Shown here: one piece after another, positions 44,837-53,721 of the stretch
Numbering within the stretch: position 1 is the stretch's first letter
How the letters are laid out: each line of letters opens with the position of its first letter
Assembly: GCA_937891465.1 (NCBI GenBank)
Contig: CALAHF010000226.1
Span: 1-63,447, forward strand
Source of the DNA: an uncultured Verrucomicrobiales bacterium
Lineage (GTDB): Bacteria > Verrucomicrobiota > Verrucomicrobiia > Verrucomicrobiales > DEV007
DNA: 63,447 nt
Direction: 5' to 3'
Notes under the pieces: generated by a model
Told to the model about the DNA's origin: nothing
Databases searched by the model: none
What the model saw: the letters and a program-made list of their open reading frames with translations, nothing else
Translations under genes and position numbers: made by a program

Positions 44837-45330
44837 GGTGAGAATAAGGAGGGAAAATTCAAAGACTTGGGAGCAAAGCAATCAGACAAATCCGGTATTC
44901 AATTAGAAGTCCTGGAGGTCGGATTGATTTGCCCGCCGGTCCGGTTAAGGACCGGCGAGCCAAATTCAATCAGAGATTAGAGATTACTCTCCACCGCTGT
45001 ATGTGAGAACGCCGTTAGTTGCGTCCCATGCAAGATACTTTGCAGCACCATCAGTCTCGCTCTGTGCAGTCGCTGAATCGACACCTTTAACGTTGAATGT
45101 AGCACCGTTGAATGGGCTAGTAGCTTCAGAGATCGTTGATCCAGTGATCACGTTTGCGATAACACCGGCTTCGTCAGCTGCGGTGGTTGGTGTGGTTGAG
45201 AAATCAAGTCCAGCTGCTTGTGCCGCTGCGAAAACAGAAGCGATGCTCTGAGCATTGCGACGCTTACGAGCATCTTTAGCAGAATCATTCATTTTAACAA
45301 TGTTCGGGATAGCGATAGCTGCGATGATGC
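44746..45330. repeat. Tandem duplication unit, copy 1 (585 bp)
   Basis: Repeats almost exactly at 45331-45915 with an offset of 585. It covers the leader of a prepilin, the whole intergenic hairpin and the body of the major-type pilin. The few differences lie near the ends (for example 44755, 45290, 45297), so the event is recent or kept homogeneous by gene conversion. Confidence 0.85.
44922..44971 (-). terminator. Pilin hairpin terminator/attenuator, copy 1
   Basis: Core CGCCGGTCC (44934-44942), loop GGTTAA, GGACCGGCG (44949-44957). The stem extends outward through GATTGA and TCAATC. It follows the pilin at 44984 and has an exact copy at 45507-45556. Confidence 0.7.
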
Positions 45331-45421
45331 TTCCGATCAAAGAAATGACGATCAGAAGTTCAATTATCGTAAAACCAGCCTTTCGGCGGGCGGAGTTAAA
45401 AGTCGAAGAAGAAACGTTCAT
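44984..45421 (-). CDS. Duplicated chimeric prepilin
   Basis: 145 residues. Its leader (MNVSSSTFNSARRKAGFTII) comes from the gene at 44396, and its body from the gene at 45569. From about residue 38 (NDSAKDARKRRN) to the end (TNGVLTYSGGE) it is identical to that neighbour; only a few positions at the joint differ (V for G, M for I, ISLIGSI for IAVIGII). It is the direct product of an unequal exchange between tandem pilin genes. Whether it is assembled as a second major pilin or is inert cannot be told from sequence. Confidence 0.88.
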   Translation of the reverse strand: MNVSSSTFNSARRKAGFTIIELLIVISLIGSIIAAIAIPNIVKMNDSAKDARKRRNAQSIASVFAAAQAAGLDFSTTPTTAADEAGVIANVITGSTISEATSPFNGATFNVKGVDSATAQSETDGAAKYLAWDATNGVLTYSGGE

Positions 45422-45506
45422 GGTGAGAATAAGGAGGGAAAATTCAAAGACTTGGGAGCAAAGCAATCAGACAAATCCGGTATTCAATTAGAAGTCCTGG
45501 AGGTCG

Positions 45507-45556
45507 GATTGATTTGCCCGCCGGTCCGGTTAAGGACCGGCGAGCCAAATTCAATC
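45507..45556 (-). terminator. Pilin hairpin terminator/attenuator, copy 2
   Basis: Exact copy of 44922-44971, following the stop of the pilin at 45569. As the first hairpin in the cluster it may allow high pilin output with lower expression of genes beyond it. Confidence 0.7.
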
Positions 45557-45568
45557 AGAGATTAGAGA

Positions 45569-45991
45569 TTACTCTCCACCGCTGTATGTGAGAACGCCGT
45601 TAGTTGCGTCCCATGCAAGATACTTTGCAGCACCATCAGTCTCGCTCTGTGCAGTCGCTGAATCGACACCTTTAACGTTGAATGTAGCACCGTTGAATGG
45701 GCTAGTAGCTTCAGAGATCGTTGATCCAGTGATCACGTTTGCGATAACACCGGCTTCGTCAGCTGCGGTGGTTGGTGTGGTTGAGAAATCAAGTCCAGCT
45801 GCTTGTGCCGCTGCGAAAACAGAAGCGATGCTCTGAGCATTGCGACGCTTACGAGCATCTTTAGCAGAATCATTGATTTTACCAATGTTCGGGATAGCGA
45901 TAGCTGCGATGATGCCGATAACAGCGATCACAACGAGCATCTCAACAAGGCTGAATCCAGCCACCAACGGGTTTTTCTTAGTAATTTTCAT
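45569..45991 (-). CDS. Major-type prepilin (GspG/PilA-like)
   Basis: 140 residues. Leader NPLVAGFSLVEMLVVIAVIG is cleaved before FSLVE; the helix continues AAIAIPNIGKINDSAKDARK. The body is small, Ala/Thr/Ser rich and ends YSGGE. It is the first gene of the prepilin cluster, with a long AT-rich leader region upstream (45992-46498), which fits a highly expressed major pilin. Its body is duplicated in the following gene. Confidence 0.92.
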   Translation of the reverse strand: MKITKKNPLVAGFSLVEMLVVIAVIGIIAAIAIPNIGKINDSAKDARKRRNAQSIASVFAAAQAAGLDFSTTPTTAADEAGVIANVITGSTISEATSPFNGATFNVKGVDSATAQSETDGAAKYLAWDATNGVLTYSGGE

Positions 45992-46498
45992 AAGGGCATT
46001 TACTCAGGTGAGTTCTTAGTATTTTTGTTTTTTTGCTTGGTTCATTGCACAAGATTTAGAGTCCGGCGGTCAGGCCGAAATCCCTTGCACGCTTTTAATA
46101 GAACCCATAATAACCATAAATGAAAGGAAAGATTATAAAAAAATGGGAGAATTTTTAAAAAACGAGCCTTTACGGGGCATGGGGTCACATATTTGGGATT
46201 TTTTCCATAATTACCATAGTTTAAGAAGTCTAAAATTTTCTGTTTTTAAAAAAACAGCCCTCAATTCAGCTTTTGATTTTAAATTTTTGCCGCGAATTGA
46301 TCCAAACGGCGAAGCAAAACACCCATTTTCTGAGTTCTTGAGTCGATTCTGCTCTATTTGTCCTCCACTCCTCTGAATCTCCCCACAGTTCACCGCGCAA
46401 ATGTAATTCCTTTTATCCTAAATCCGGCAGCATCTCCCCATTCGACGTCAATCGAGCACAATTCAGCCTTAAGCCCCCCATCTCGGGCAACCGTCAGC
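45992..46498. promoter_or_regulatory. AT-rich region upstream of the pilin cluster
   Basis: About 500 bases, with A/T runs much denser than in neighbouring DNA. A hairpin CTGTTTTTAAAAAAACAG lies near 46228-46245. No clear sigma-54 (GG-N10-GC) site was seen on the pilin strand, and no gene. It probably holds the pilin promoter and possibly a small RNA. Confidence 0.45.
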
Positions 46499-47251
46499 TC
46501 ATTTCCAAATCAGGACAGGCACGATCCAACGGACTGCCACATCGCAACTCGCCGGGCGCCACACATCAATTCCAGGCCCCAGAGGATCATCTTCTCCCCA
46601 ATAAAGGTCGATTTGGCTCTTATATAAGCCACCGCCAGTATCGCCGACTTCCATCCGAACTGCGCCGAACTCATTGTATATTTCGTGATCCATCACCCAC
46701 ACACGACGACCAGACGCCAGTAGCGGATTTCCCCGATGAACCGCAATCGATTCTCTTGGTAGGAGCGTATTATTGTGGTTTCCCAGGATTCGATTATGAA
46801 ACTTCCCATCATAAGAAAGATAATTCCTGCCATTCTCCGGCGTTTTCAACCGACCAAAGCCCTCCACATAGGTTGCTTTCAAGAAATCCGTCCCGAATTT
46901 CCTACTGCGCAGCGCCCTCAACGAATCCGGCGCTTCATTAAACCCACGTGATTCTACAAAGCCTTTCTCCTGCGGCGTATAATAAACCGTGCAGAAAAAG
47001 TAATGCGTTTCAGGCGGATTCTCGAATGTCTCATAAACCGCCTTTAATACGTCGGTGAACGGTCGAATCCCCTCTTTTGCCACAAAACGGGGCGGAACAA
47101 TGTCCGTAAACGACTCTGCGTCATCTAAAAGCCCCTCGTTCACTACCGGAGTCGCCAGAATCTCCTGCCACGTAACTTTCGGGCCGGCTTCCGCGTGGGC
47201 AGTTTGAAAACCAGTCGCCAATCCGAGAAGCAAAAGTAAGTACCTGAGCAT
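46499..47251 (-). CDS. Secreted 3D-domain protein (MltA-like end)
   Basis: 250 residues with a signal peptide (LLLLLGLATGFQTAHA). The C-terminal 70 residues carry the 3D (three-Asp) barrel signature: VWVMDHEIYNEFGAVRMEVGDTGGGLYKSQIDLYWG, here given in parts as VWVMDHEIYN and EVGDTGGGL and IDLYWG. The 3D domain forms the catalytic barrel of MltA and some peptidoglycan lytic proteins. The N-terminal part is not recognised. Confidence 0.75.
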   Translation of the reverse strand: MLRYLLLLLGLATGFQTAHAEAGPKVTWQEILATPVVNEGLLDDAESFTDIVPPRFVAKEGIRPFTDVLKAVYETFENPPETHYFFCTVYYTPQEKGFVESRGFNEAPDSLRALRSRKFGTDFLKATYVEGFGRLKTPENGRNYLSYDGKFHNRILGNHNNTLLPRESIAVHRGNPLLASGRRVWVMDHEIYNEFGAVRMEVGDTGGGLYKSQIDLYWGEDDPLGPGIDVWRPASCDVAVRWIVPVLIWK

Positions 47252-47308
47252 TCCCGAATTTACAGGAATTCTCCAATTTCTGCAACTTTGAGGCAACACT
47301 GCTCATTT

Positions 47309-48880
47309 TTACTCACCAAAAGCAATCACCTCACGAATCGTCCGGCCAAAAACCAGACTTCCATCCGTAGAAACGCTCGCTCGCGAATACGCCTGCCCGA
47401 GTGGACCGAGATCATTGATCGCCATGACCGCTTTTTCGTCGAGAACCTCAGCATCTGCCTGAATCACAAACACCATTCCACTTAGTAAGGGAACCATCAG
47501 CCGATTTCCGAACGCCGTCGGAGCAGCCGAAGCCGTATGCCCCCAGCCGTTGCCAATATCACGAGCGTCGCCACTCACCTTAAAACCACGCGAATTCATC
47601 ATATCGTTAAATTTCAGCGATGTGTAACTCAGACCTTTTTTCGTCTTCTTATTAGTAGAAACCGCCAAATCCGCCTTTCGGTGCTCCGCATTCCACAAAA
47701 CCTGTTCCGCCGCGCCTTTTTCGCGCGACACCTGAAGCGGAAGCTCCAAATACTCAACCGCACCGAATTTCACATTCACCCGCCCGAGATAATTTCGCGT
47801 ATAAGACCGGAAATAGTGAAAATCCCCTACCCTCAGATTCGATCCCTGAGTGATCGGACGAGGCTTTTTCAATTCCAAAGTCTCCGTCACCGTCTCGCGG
47901 CCCTCCTCCGTCCGCCGCCGCACCAGCACATTTTCCACCACCGAAACCGTTTTCGAGATCTTCCCCGTTTTCACATCCACCCACAGATGGTCGTTTTTGT
48001 GAAAAATCAGCGCCTGACCATCCGCAATCGGAAACGTCTGCGTCGACATGTAACCCGGTAGCTCCAGCGACCAGATCGTTTTACCGTCTTTCGCACCGAT
48101 CATCGAAATTCCTTCCGGCTCCGGAGGACCGTGCCCCCCTCCCCGTCCAACAACAATCACCGCCGTTCCATCGTCCAAATGCTGAACCATCGGACAGCTT
48201 CCCATGTTCACCCCACACTCGCTGATCCAGACCAGCTCCCCCGAATTTGCATCGAGCGCTTGCAACTGCGTCCACTTTTCCAACGGCGCATCCTTATTAG
48301 AATGTTCAAAATGACCTTTTTCATCAGGCAGATAGACTTGCCTATGAAAAATCAGCTTTCCATCAAACAACATCGGCTGAGTCCGAGCGCATGAGGTCAC
48401 CTCGCGATTCCAGACCTCTTTACCTTCAAAATCAAAACACACAATCCGTCCCGTGGGATTCAAAAACCACACATGCGTTCCATCCGTCATTGCCGGCGGA
48501 GATGACGCATCCGAAAACGGCCCACTCAGTTTCGTCATGTATCCACCCGCGATCGGCCGCTCCCACAGAATTTTTCCATCCGTCGCCGACAGGCAATACG
48601 CCACGGTATCATTGCCCACCGTCGCATCTGCCTCGACTGGTTTCATTGTCGTGAGAAAAACACGATCGCCCCACACCACAGGCGTTGATTGCCCCGTCTC
48701 CGGCAGCGTTGTCCGCCAAGCGACATTTTCATCCAACGAAGCACTCCATTTCAAATGCAGCCCCTCGCCACTCTCGATCGCAAAATCAACATTCGGCCCC
48801 ATCCCCTGCGGCCAGTTTTCCGAAAAACCAACCGTAGCCGCACAAAAAACGCCTATTATAAGGGAGCCCAAAAATTTCAT
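47309..48880 (-). CDS. Secreted PQQ-type beta-propeller protein
   Basis: 523 residues with a signal peptide (FLGSLIIGVFCAATVGFS). The body is a series of PQQ-like blades: WRTTLPETGQSTPVVWGDRV, LSATDGKILWERPI, LDANSGELVWISE, GAKDGKTIWSLEL. No PQQ-dehydrogenase catalytic Cys pair is seen, so this is the structural BamB-like or WD-like secreted type that is abundant in this phylum. It lies 57 bases upstream of the 3D-domain gene on the same strand. Confidence 0.85.
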   Translation of the reverse strand: MKFLGSLIIGVFCAATVGFSENWPQGMGPNVDFAIESGEGLHLKWSASLDENVAWRTTLPETGQSTPVVWGDRVFLTTMKPVEADATVGNDTVAYCLSATDGKILWERPIAGGYMTKLSGPFSDASSPPAMTDGTHVWFLNPTGRIVCFDFEGKEVWNREVTSCARTQPMLFDGKLIFHRQVYLPDEKGHFEHSNKDAPLEKWTQLQALDANSGELVWISECGVNMGSCPMVQHLDDGTAVIVVGRGGGHGPPEPEGISMIGAKDGKTIWSLELPGYMSTQTFPIADGQALIFHKNDHLWVDVKTGKISKTVSVVENVLVRRRTEEGRETVTETLELKKPRPITQGSNLRVGDFHYFRSYTRNYLGRVNVKFGAVEYLELPLQVSREKGAAEQVLWNAEHRKADLAVSTNKKTKKGLSYTSLKFNDMMNSRGFKVSGDARDIGNGWGHTASAAPTAFGNRLMVPLLSGMVFVIQADAEVLDEKAVMAINDLGPLGQAYSRASVSTDGSLVFGRTIREVIAFGE

Positions 48881-48998
48881 TGCGAAATCATTCGCTGAAA
48901 TAGCCCGAAATCACATCGCAGAATCGCGTTTCGGGTCAGCAGGGCCAGAATTAGGAAATTGATAGAACAGAAGAAATTCACGGGTTATCCTGAAATCC

Positions 48999-49532
48999 AT
49001 GCTTGATCCACTTACTATTCTGGCCAATCAAAACGGAGACTTTTCACACTCCGTTCTATTCATTGGAGGATATGGATTGCGGGTTCATGGATATTTTCGA
49101 AACACGAACGATATCGACGTTCTCAGTTCACGTAGCGACCTTGAGTCTCTCGAACTTGAGTTACAAAAAATCGGATACAAACGAGCCGCCGAAACACCTA
49201 TTTTTGCCCGATTCGAAAACGACGACCTCATTTTTGCCCCCATCGACGTATTACTATTGGACGATCAAGTCTTTGAGAAGTTAGCCGCCACAGCGACCGA
49301 AGGACAACTTTCAAACAACTCAGTTCTCGCGCCCTCGCCTCTGAATTTTATTGCCTTAAAACTTCACGCCATCAAAAACGATCCCGTTCGCAAGCACAAA
49401 GACCTTGCCGACATACGCGAATTGATCACCCGCCACGGTAGCGAAATCGACGAAGCTGAGTATCTTGAAATTATAGAGAAATACGCCCCGCCCCAAATTG
49501 TAGAAGAAATTCGCGAATGGATAAACTTTTGA
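48999..49532 (+). CDS. AbiEii/AbiGii-like nucleotidyltransferase
   Basis: 177 residues. GGYGLRVHG (23-31) followed by NTNDIDVL with D38 and D40, then a third Asp in APIDVLL (D83), form the nucleotidyltransferase catalytic set. KLHAIKND (121-128) and RKHKDLADIREL (131-142) match the C-terminal part of the AbiEii/DUF6036-type family. Relatives act as toxins that modify tRNA or protein by NMP transfer, or have unknown targets. The downstream 67-codon gene overlaps it by 16 bases. Confidence 0.8.
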   Translation: MLDPLTILANQNGDFSHSVLFIGGYGLRVHGYFRNTNDIDVLSSRSDLESLELELQKIGYKRAAETPIFARFENDDLIFAPIDVLLLDDQVFEKLAATATEGQLSNNSVLAPSPLNFIALKLHAIKNDPVRKHKDLADIRELITRHGSEIDEAEYLEIIEKYAPPQIVEEIREWINF

Positions 49533-49720
49533 AAGAATCCAGCGATCTCCCCGATTTTCCGAACTGGGAAATACCGCCCTTGGAAGAACGCACGGTTGAT
49601 CCCGTGAAAGCCCACGAAGAGTGGCTCGCAGACTGGCGCGCCCGCGTCGCATCGGGTGAGTTAACGCTCGAAATACTTCGAAATCGGCAGCAGCCCGTGC
49701 CCGTTCCTTTCGAAATGTGA
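49517..49720 (+). CDS. Small acidic partner of the nucleotidyltransferase
   Basis: 67 residues, acidic, Pro- and Trp-rich (LPDFPNWEIPPLEE, HEEWLADWRARV). Its start overlaps the end of the nucleotidyltransferase frame by 16 bases, so the two are surely cotranscribed. In AbiE-type systems the antitoxin precedes the toxin, so this reversed order would be atypical. No DNA-binding motif is visible. Pairing as toxin and antitoxin is inference. Confidence 0.6.
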   Translation: MDKLLKESSDLPDFPNWEIPPLEERTVDPVKAHEEWLADWRARVASGELTLEILRNRQQPVPVPFEM

Positions 49721-49729
49721 TCGCTTTCC

Positions 49730-50800
49730 CTATCCCCCTTTTCGAAAAGCCGCCTGATGCGCTTCGGCCTTTGCCAAATCCCAATCGGCTTCCGCCATCA
49801 ATTCCGCCAGCTCCGCAAATTTCACCTGCGGATTCCAATTCAGTTGTTCGCGCGCTTTTGTGGCATCGCCTACGAGGTGCTCGACTTCAGCTGGACGGAG
49901 ATATTTTTGATCCACTTTCACCCGAACTTCACCAGTCGCGGAATCAACCCCCTGCTCATTTTCGTCCGCGTCCCGAAAGGTAAGTTCAATTCCAACCGCG
50001 CGAAACGCCGCCAGGCAAAAATCACGCACCGTATGCATTTCCCCTGTCGCACAGACATAATCACCCGGCTCATCCTGCTGCAGCATTTGCCACATGAAAT
50101 CCGTATATTCCGGTGCGTATCCCCAATCCCGCGCGGCATCCAGATTCCCCAGCTGAACCGATTTCTGCAATCCCTCTCGAATTCGCCCCGCCGCTCGCGT
50201 GATTTTCCGGGAGACAAACGTCTCACCGCGTCGCGGGCTTTCATGATTAAACAAAATCCCGTTCGACGCGTGCAGCCCGTATGATTCCCGGTAATTCACC
50301 ACCATCCAATACGCATACAACTTCGCCACGCCATAAGGCGACCGCGGATGAAACGGCGTCTCCTCAGTCTGCGGCGACTCGTTGACCTTTCCAAAAAGCT
50401 CGCTCGTCGACGCCTGGTAAAATCGCACCTGTTTTTCCAAACCCACCTCTTTAATAGCATCCAGCAACCGCAACGTGCCGAGCCCATCGACATCCGACGT
50501 ATATTCAGGAAGCTCGAACGACACCTTCACATGGCTTTGCGCACCGAGGTGATAAATCTCATCCGGTACTGTTTTATCCAAAATTCGGTTCAGATTCGAC
50601 GAATCAGTCAGATCGCCGTAATGAAGAAACAGCCGCTGATCCATGATTTCAGGATCGTGAAAGAGGTGATCAATCCGCGCCGTATTGAACGTGCTGGCAC
50701 GTCGAATCATCCCATGAACCTCGTATCCGCGCGCGAGCAATTGCTCCGCCAGATACGATCCATCCTGACCGGTGATCCCTGTTATTAATGCCTTTTTCAT
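49730..50800 (-). CDS. gmd: GDP-mannose 4,6-dehydratase
   Basis: 356 residues. NADP-binding [12 protein letters not shown] (8-19), the [14 protein letters not shown] block (33-46), catalytic Thr/Ser in ASTSELFG (about 130-137) and YGVAK (about 156-160) with Tyr and Lys. It converts GDP-D-mannose to GDP-4-keto-6-deoxy-D-mannose, the substrate of the Fcl encoded at 9805-10743. Gmd and Fcl are usually adjacent; here they are 39 kb apart. A sugar nucleotidyltransferase lies 3 kb away. Confidence 0.97.
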   Translation of the reverse strand: MKKALITGITGQDGSYLAEQLLARGYEVHGMIRRASTFNTARIDHLFHDPEIMDQRLFLHYGDLTDSSNLNRILDKTVPDEIYHLGAQSHVKVSFELPEYTSDVDGLGTLRLLDAIKEVGLEKQVRFYQASTSELFGKVNESPQTEETPFHPRSPYGVAKLYAYWMVVNYRESYGLHASNGILFNHESPRRGETFVSRKITRAAGRIREGLQKSVQLGNLDAARDWGYAPEYTDFMWQMLQQDEPGDYVCATGEMHTVRDFCLAAFRAVGIELTFRDADENEQGVDSATGEVRVKVDQKYLRPAEVEHLVGDATKAREQLNWNPQVKFAELAELMAEADWDLAKAEAHQAAFRKGG

Positions 50801-50909
50801 ACAAGAAAGTCTCGACCACTATTTATCGCCGTTCCCGTCCCATTTCCCAACCAAAAAACACCGCGAAAATCGGTTTAGAAATAGAAATTCGAAATTAAAG
50901 TTCCCCGCA

Positions 50910-51389
50910 ATGGAAGCACTCCTCGAACTCCTTCAACAAAACGCACGTCTCACCAATTCCGAACTCGCAGATAGACTCGGAACTACAGCTGAGGCGGTTG
51001 CCGCCCGGATTGCAGCGTTCGAAGTGGAGAAAACAATCCTCGGTTACAATGCTGTCATAGACCCCGATAAAACCGAAAGCAGTGATGTCTCTGCACTGAT
51101 TGAAGTTCGGCTGCGTCCCGAGCGCGAAGGCGGATTCGACCATATTGCCGAGCGAATCGCTAAATTTGGCCAGGTTACCAGCTGCTATCTCATGAGCGGT
51201 GGCTACGATCTTGCCATCATTGTCGAAGGTCCTGACCTCCGTGAAGTCGCCAGTTTCGTCAGTGAAAAGCTCAGTACCATCGACGGCGTCCTTTCGACCA
51301 CGACTCACTTTCAGCTCAAGGTTTACAAACAAGCCGGCTTTCTCGCTGAAACCGAAAACGAGCTAACACGTCTTCCCGTCACGCCGTAA
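50910..51389 (+). CDS. Lrp/AsnC-family transcription regulator
   Basis: 159 residues. An N-terminal winged helix-turn-helix (LTNSELADRLGTTAEAVAARI, about 15-35) and a C-terminal RAM/AsnC ligand domain (LIEVRLRPERE, SGGYDLAIIVEG, LSTTTHFQLKVYK). It sits upstream of an aminotransferase on the same strand, a pairing common in this phylum and pointing to amino-acid-responsive control. The start at 50910 gives the standard N terminus; the longer frame reads over the divergent gmd start. Confidence 0.9.
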   Translation: MEALLELLQQNARLTNSELADRLGTTAEAVAARIAAFEVEKTILGYNAVIDPDKTESSDVSALIEVRLRPEREGGFDHIAERIAKFGQVTSCYLMSGGYDLAIIVEGPDLREVASFVSEKLSTIDGVLSTTTHFQLKVYKQAGFLAETENELTRLPVTP

Positions 51390-51400
51390 ACCAATTTCAA

Positions 51401-51443
51401 CGAAGCAACAGGGTACGTTCGATGAACCAACCCTATTGATTCG
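51401..51443. repeat. Dispersed palindrome family A, copy 10 (best copy)
   Basis: CGAAGCAACAGGGT, AC, GTTC-GAT-GAAC, CA, ACCCTATTGATTCG. Of the 20 opposing positions in the stem, 16 pair. It begins 11 bases after the Lrp stop and separates it from the aminotransferase. Confidence 0.95.
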
Positions 51444-51523
51444 TAAGCCCCGAAATTTCACTGTCCCCATTTTTTACGTCTTTTGCGCTTTTTTGCGGCT
51501 AAAAAAATCCAGCATTTCCTGCC

Positions 51524-52714
51524 ATGTCCATCGACCTCAATTCAAAAATCGCAACTCAAGTCGCTGCGATCCCGCGCTCGGGAATTCGTGACTTTTTCGA
51601 ACTCGTTCAGGGGCGCGACGATGTCATTTCCCTTGGCGTCGGCGAGCCTGATTTCTCCGCCCCGTGGCACATCCGCGAAGCCGCAATTTATTCGCTTGAG
51701 CAGGGCGAAACAAGCTACACGTCAAACCTCGGGCTGCTTTCTCTTCGGAAATCCATTTCCAAATACGTGACCCGCCAGTTCGATGTCACCTACGATCCTG
51801 AGAAGGAAGTTCTCGTAACCGTCGGCGTTTCCGAAGCCCTCGACCTCGCGTGTCGTGCCCTTTTGAATCCCGGCGACGAAGTGATTTATCACGAGCCCTG
51901 CTACGTGAGTTACAGCCCGAGCATCATCATGGCCTATGGAAAGGCCGTCGCGATTCAAACCAAAGTTGAAGACGAATTTATTCTCAAGGCAGAAGACGTG
52001 GCTGCTGCAATCACCGACAAAACGCGAGTGATCATGCTGAATTTCCCGACCAACCCAACCGGTGCGGTTGAGCCAATCGAAGAACTGGAGAAAATCGCCA
52101 AACTCGCCATCGAGCACGATCTAATCGTCATCAGTGACGAGATCTACAGCGAGCTCACCTACACAGGTGACGACGGCATGTCTCGAATCGATCACATCAG
52201 CATCGCCAGCCTGCCCGACATGCGCGAACGGACTATTTTGCTTCACGGATTTTCCAAAGCCTACGCAATGACCGGTTTCCGTCTCGGCTACGCCTGCGCC
52301 CCGAATATCCTGACCGAGGCTATGATGAAAATTCACCAGTATTCCATGCTGTGCGCCCCGATCATGAGCCAAAAAGCGGCCATCGAAGCGCTCGAAAACG
52401 GCGACGCCGAAATGGAAAACATGCGCAAAGCCTACGCTCAGCGGCGGAACCTGTTGCTCAAGCGGTTCAAGGAAATGGGCGTTCCCTGCTTTTCACCCGG
52501 CGGCGCATTTTACGCCTTCCCCGACATCCGAAAATTCGGACTCAGCAGTCACGACTTCGCCATGAAACTTCTCGAGGAAGAAAGCGTCGCCGTCGTTCCC
52601 GGAACGGCCTTCGGTAAAGCCGGCGAAGGATGTGTCCGTGCGTGTTATGCGACCGCGTATGACAAATTGGAAATTGCGCTGGATCGGATTGAGGCTTTTG
52701 TGGGGCGGCTTTGA
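51524..52714 (+). CDS. PLP-dependent aminotransferase, class I/II (aspartate/PatA-like)
   Basis: 396 residues, the fold-type I length. The PLP lysine is in HGFSKAYAMTGFRLGY (about 240-255). The cofactor Asp/Tyr region reads ISDEIYSELTY (about 205-215), and FPTNPTGA (about 170-177) matches the Asn-Pro-Thr-Gly loop. It transfers amino groups between amino and keto acids; the close relatives include aspartate, aromatic and N-acetyl-LL-diaminopimelate aminotransferases. The linked Lrp-type gene suggests amino-acid metabolism. Confidence 0.93.
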   Translation: MSIDLNSKIATQVAAIPRSGIRDFFELVQGRDDVISLGVGEPDFSAPWHIREAAIYSLEQGETSYTSNLGLLSLRKSISKYVTRQFDVTYDPEKEVLVTVGVSEALDLACRALLNPGDEVIYHEPCYVSYSPSIIMAYGKAVAIQTKVEDEFILKAEDVAAAITDKTRVIMLNFPTNPTGAVEPIEELEKIAKLAIEHDLIVISDEIYSELTYTGDDGMSRIDHISIASLPDMRERTILLHGFSKAYAMTGFRLGYACAPNILTEAMMKIHQYSMLCAPIMSQKAAIEALENGDAEMENMRKAYAQRRNLLLKRFKEMGVPCFSPGGAFYAFPDIRKFGLSSHDFAMKLLEEESVAVVPGTAFGKAGEGCVRACYATAYDKLEIALDRIEAFVGRL

Positions 52715-52722
52715 AGGAATCT

Positions 52723-53640
52723 TTATTCCCCCAAATACCCCGCCGCCTGCAAGAACAAATCAGTATGGGCTGCCACGCTGGTTTCGATCGGAATGCCATA
52801 GCCGCCGCCCATTGTCACGACGAGTGGAATCCCCTGCTCTTCGGCATGGGTGAAAACGAGTTCGTTTCGCGTTCGCAAACCTTCGCGGGTCATCGCTAAA
52901 TGTCCCAACCGATCGGTTGCGAGGGAATCAACTCCTGCCTGATACAAAATCAAATCGGGCTCAAACGTTTCGGATTCCTTTTTTAGACGATTTTCCAACG
53001 CGAGCAAAAATTCGGCGTCTTCAGTGCCTTCTTCGAAAATTTCGTCGTGGTCGGATCGCATTTTTCGAAACGGAAAGTTCTTCCCACAATGAAATGACAC
53101 GGTTCTAACGCTTGGATCTTCCTCAAAAATCGACGCTGTTCCGTCACCTTGGTGCACATCCAAATCGAGAATCAGCACGCGCTCGACGTCAAAATCCCGC
53201 TGAGCCACCCGCGCTGCGATTGCGAGGTCATTGAAAATGCAATAGCCCGATCCAAAGTCAAAATAGGCATGATGGGTTCCGCCGCCGAGATTTCCGGCTC
53301 GCGCCCCCTTCCCTTTCTCGAGAACATGACGAGTCGCGCTGACCGTTCCGTTGGTCAAAATCAGAGTTCGCTCCACAATAACCTCAATCCAGGGACGCAG
53401 GCCGATTCTTCGAATCTTCTCCTCGCTCAGGTTCCCTGACAAAAATTCGTCCACATAATGTGAATCGTGCGCCAATCTCAAATCGTCGATCGCAATCGGA
53501 GTTGGCTGCTTCCAGCAAATCCCGCCGACAAGTTCGAGCCCTTCCAAACCGGCACGAACCAACTGATATCGCTCACGCGGAAATCGGGCTTCTGGATCGA
53601 GGCCGTCGGTGTAAATCGGGTGATACCAAAGATGAAGCAT
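52723..53640 (-). CDS. Histone-deacetylase-family deacetylase
   Basis: 305 residues. The HDAC/acetoin-utilisation fold is shown by GGTHHAYFDFGSGYCIFND (about 135-153, catalytic His pair), LILDLDVHQGDGTASIF (about 168-184, zinc Asp and His) and GYGIPI near the end. Bacterial members deacetylate polyamines, acetoin-related compounds or proteins with a zinc ion. The start at 53640 is preferred over 53664 because the extra codons fall in the palindrome at 53651. It converges with the aminotransferase. Confidence 0.9.
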   Translation of the reverse strand: MLHLWYHPIYTDGLDPEARFPRERYQLVRAGLEGLELVGGICWKQPTPIAIDDLRLAHDSHYVDEFLSGNLSEEKIRRIGLRPWIEVIVERTLILTNGTVSATRHVLEKGKGARAGNLGGGTHHAYFDFGSGYCIFNDLAIAARVAQRDFDVERVLILDLDVHQGDGTASIFEEDPSVRTVSFHCGKNFPFRKMRSDHDEIFEEGTEDAEFLLALENRLKKESETFEPDLILYQAGVDSLATDRLGHLAMTREGLRTRNELVFTHAEEQGIPLVVTMGGGYGIPIETSVAAHTDLFLQAAGYLGE

Positions 53641-53650
53641 AAAAATCGGG

Positions 53651-53671
53651 GCTTCGATTGCCATTCGAAGC
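53651..53671. repeat. Palindrome family B copy upstream of the deacetylase
   Basis: GCTTCGA (53651-53657) and TCGAAGC (53665-53671) are exact inverse complements around TTGCCAT, followed by TACG as in the 2985-3058 copies. It lies 10 bases upstream of the deacetylase start. Confidence 0.65.
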
Positions 53672-53721
53672 TACGCCATTATAATTACGCTTTCTAAAAT
53701 TTCCATATTTTCATTATTTTC

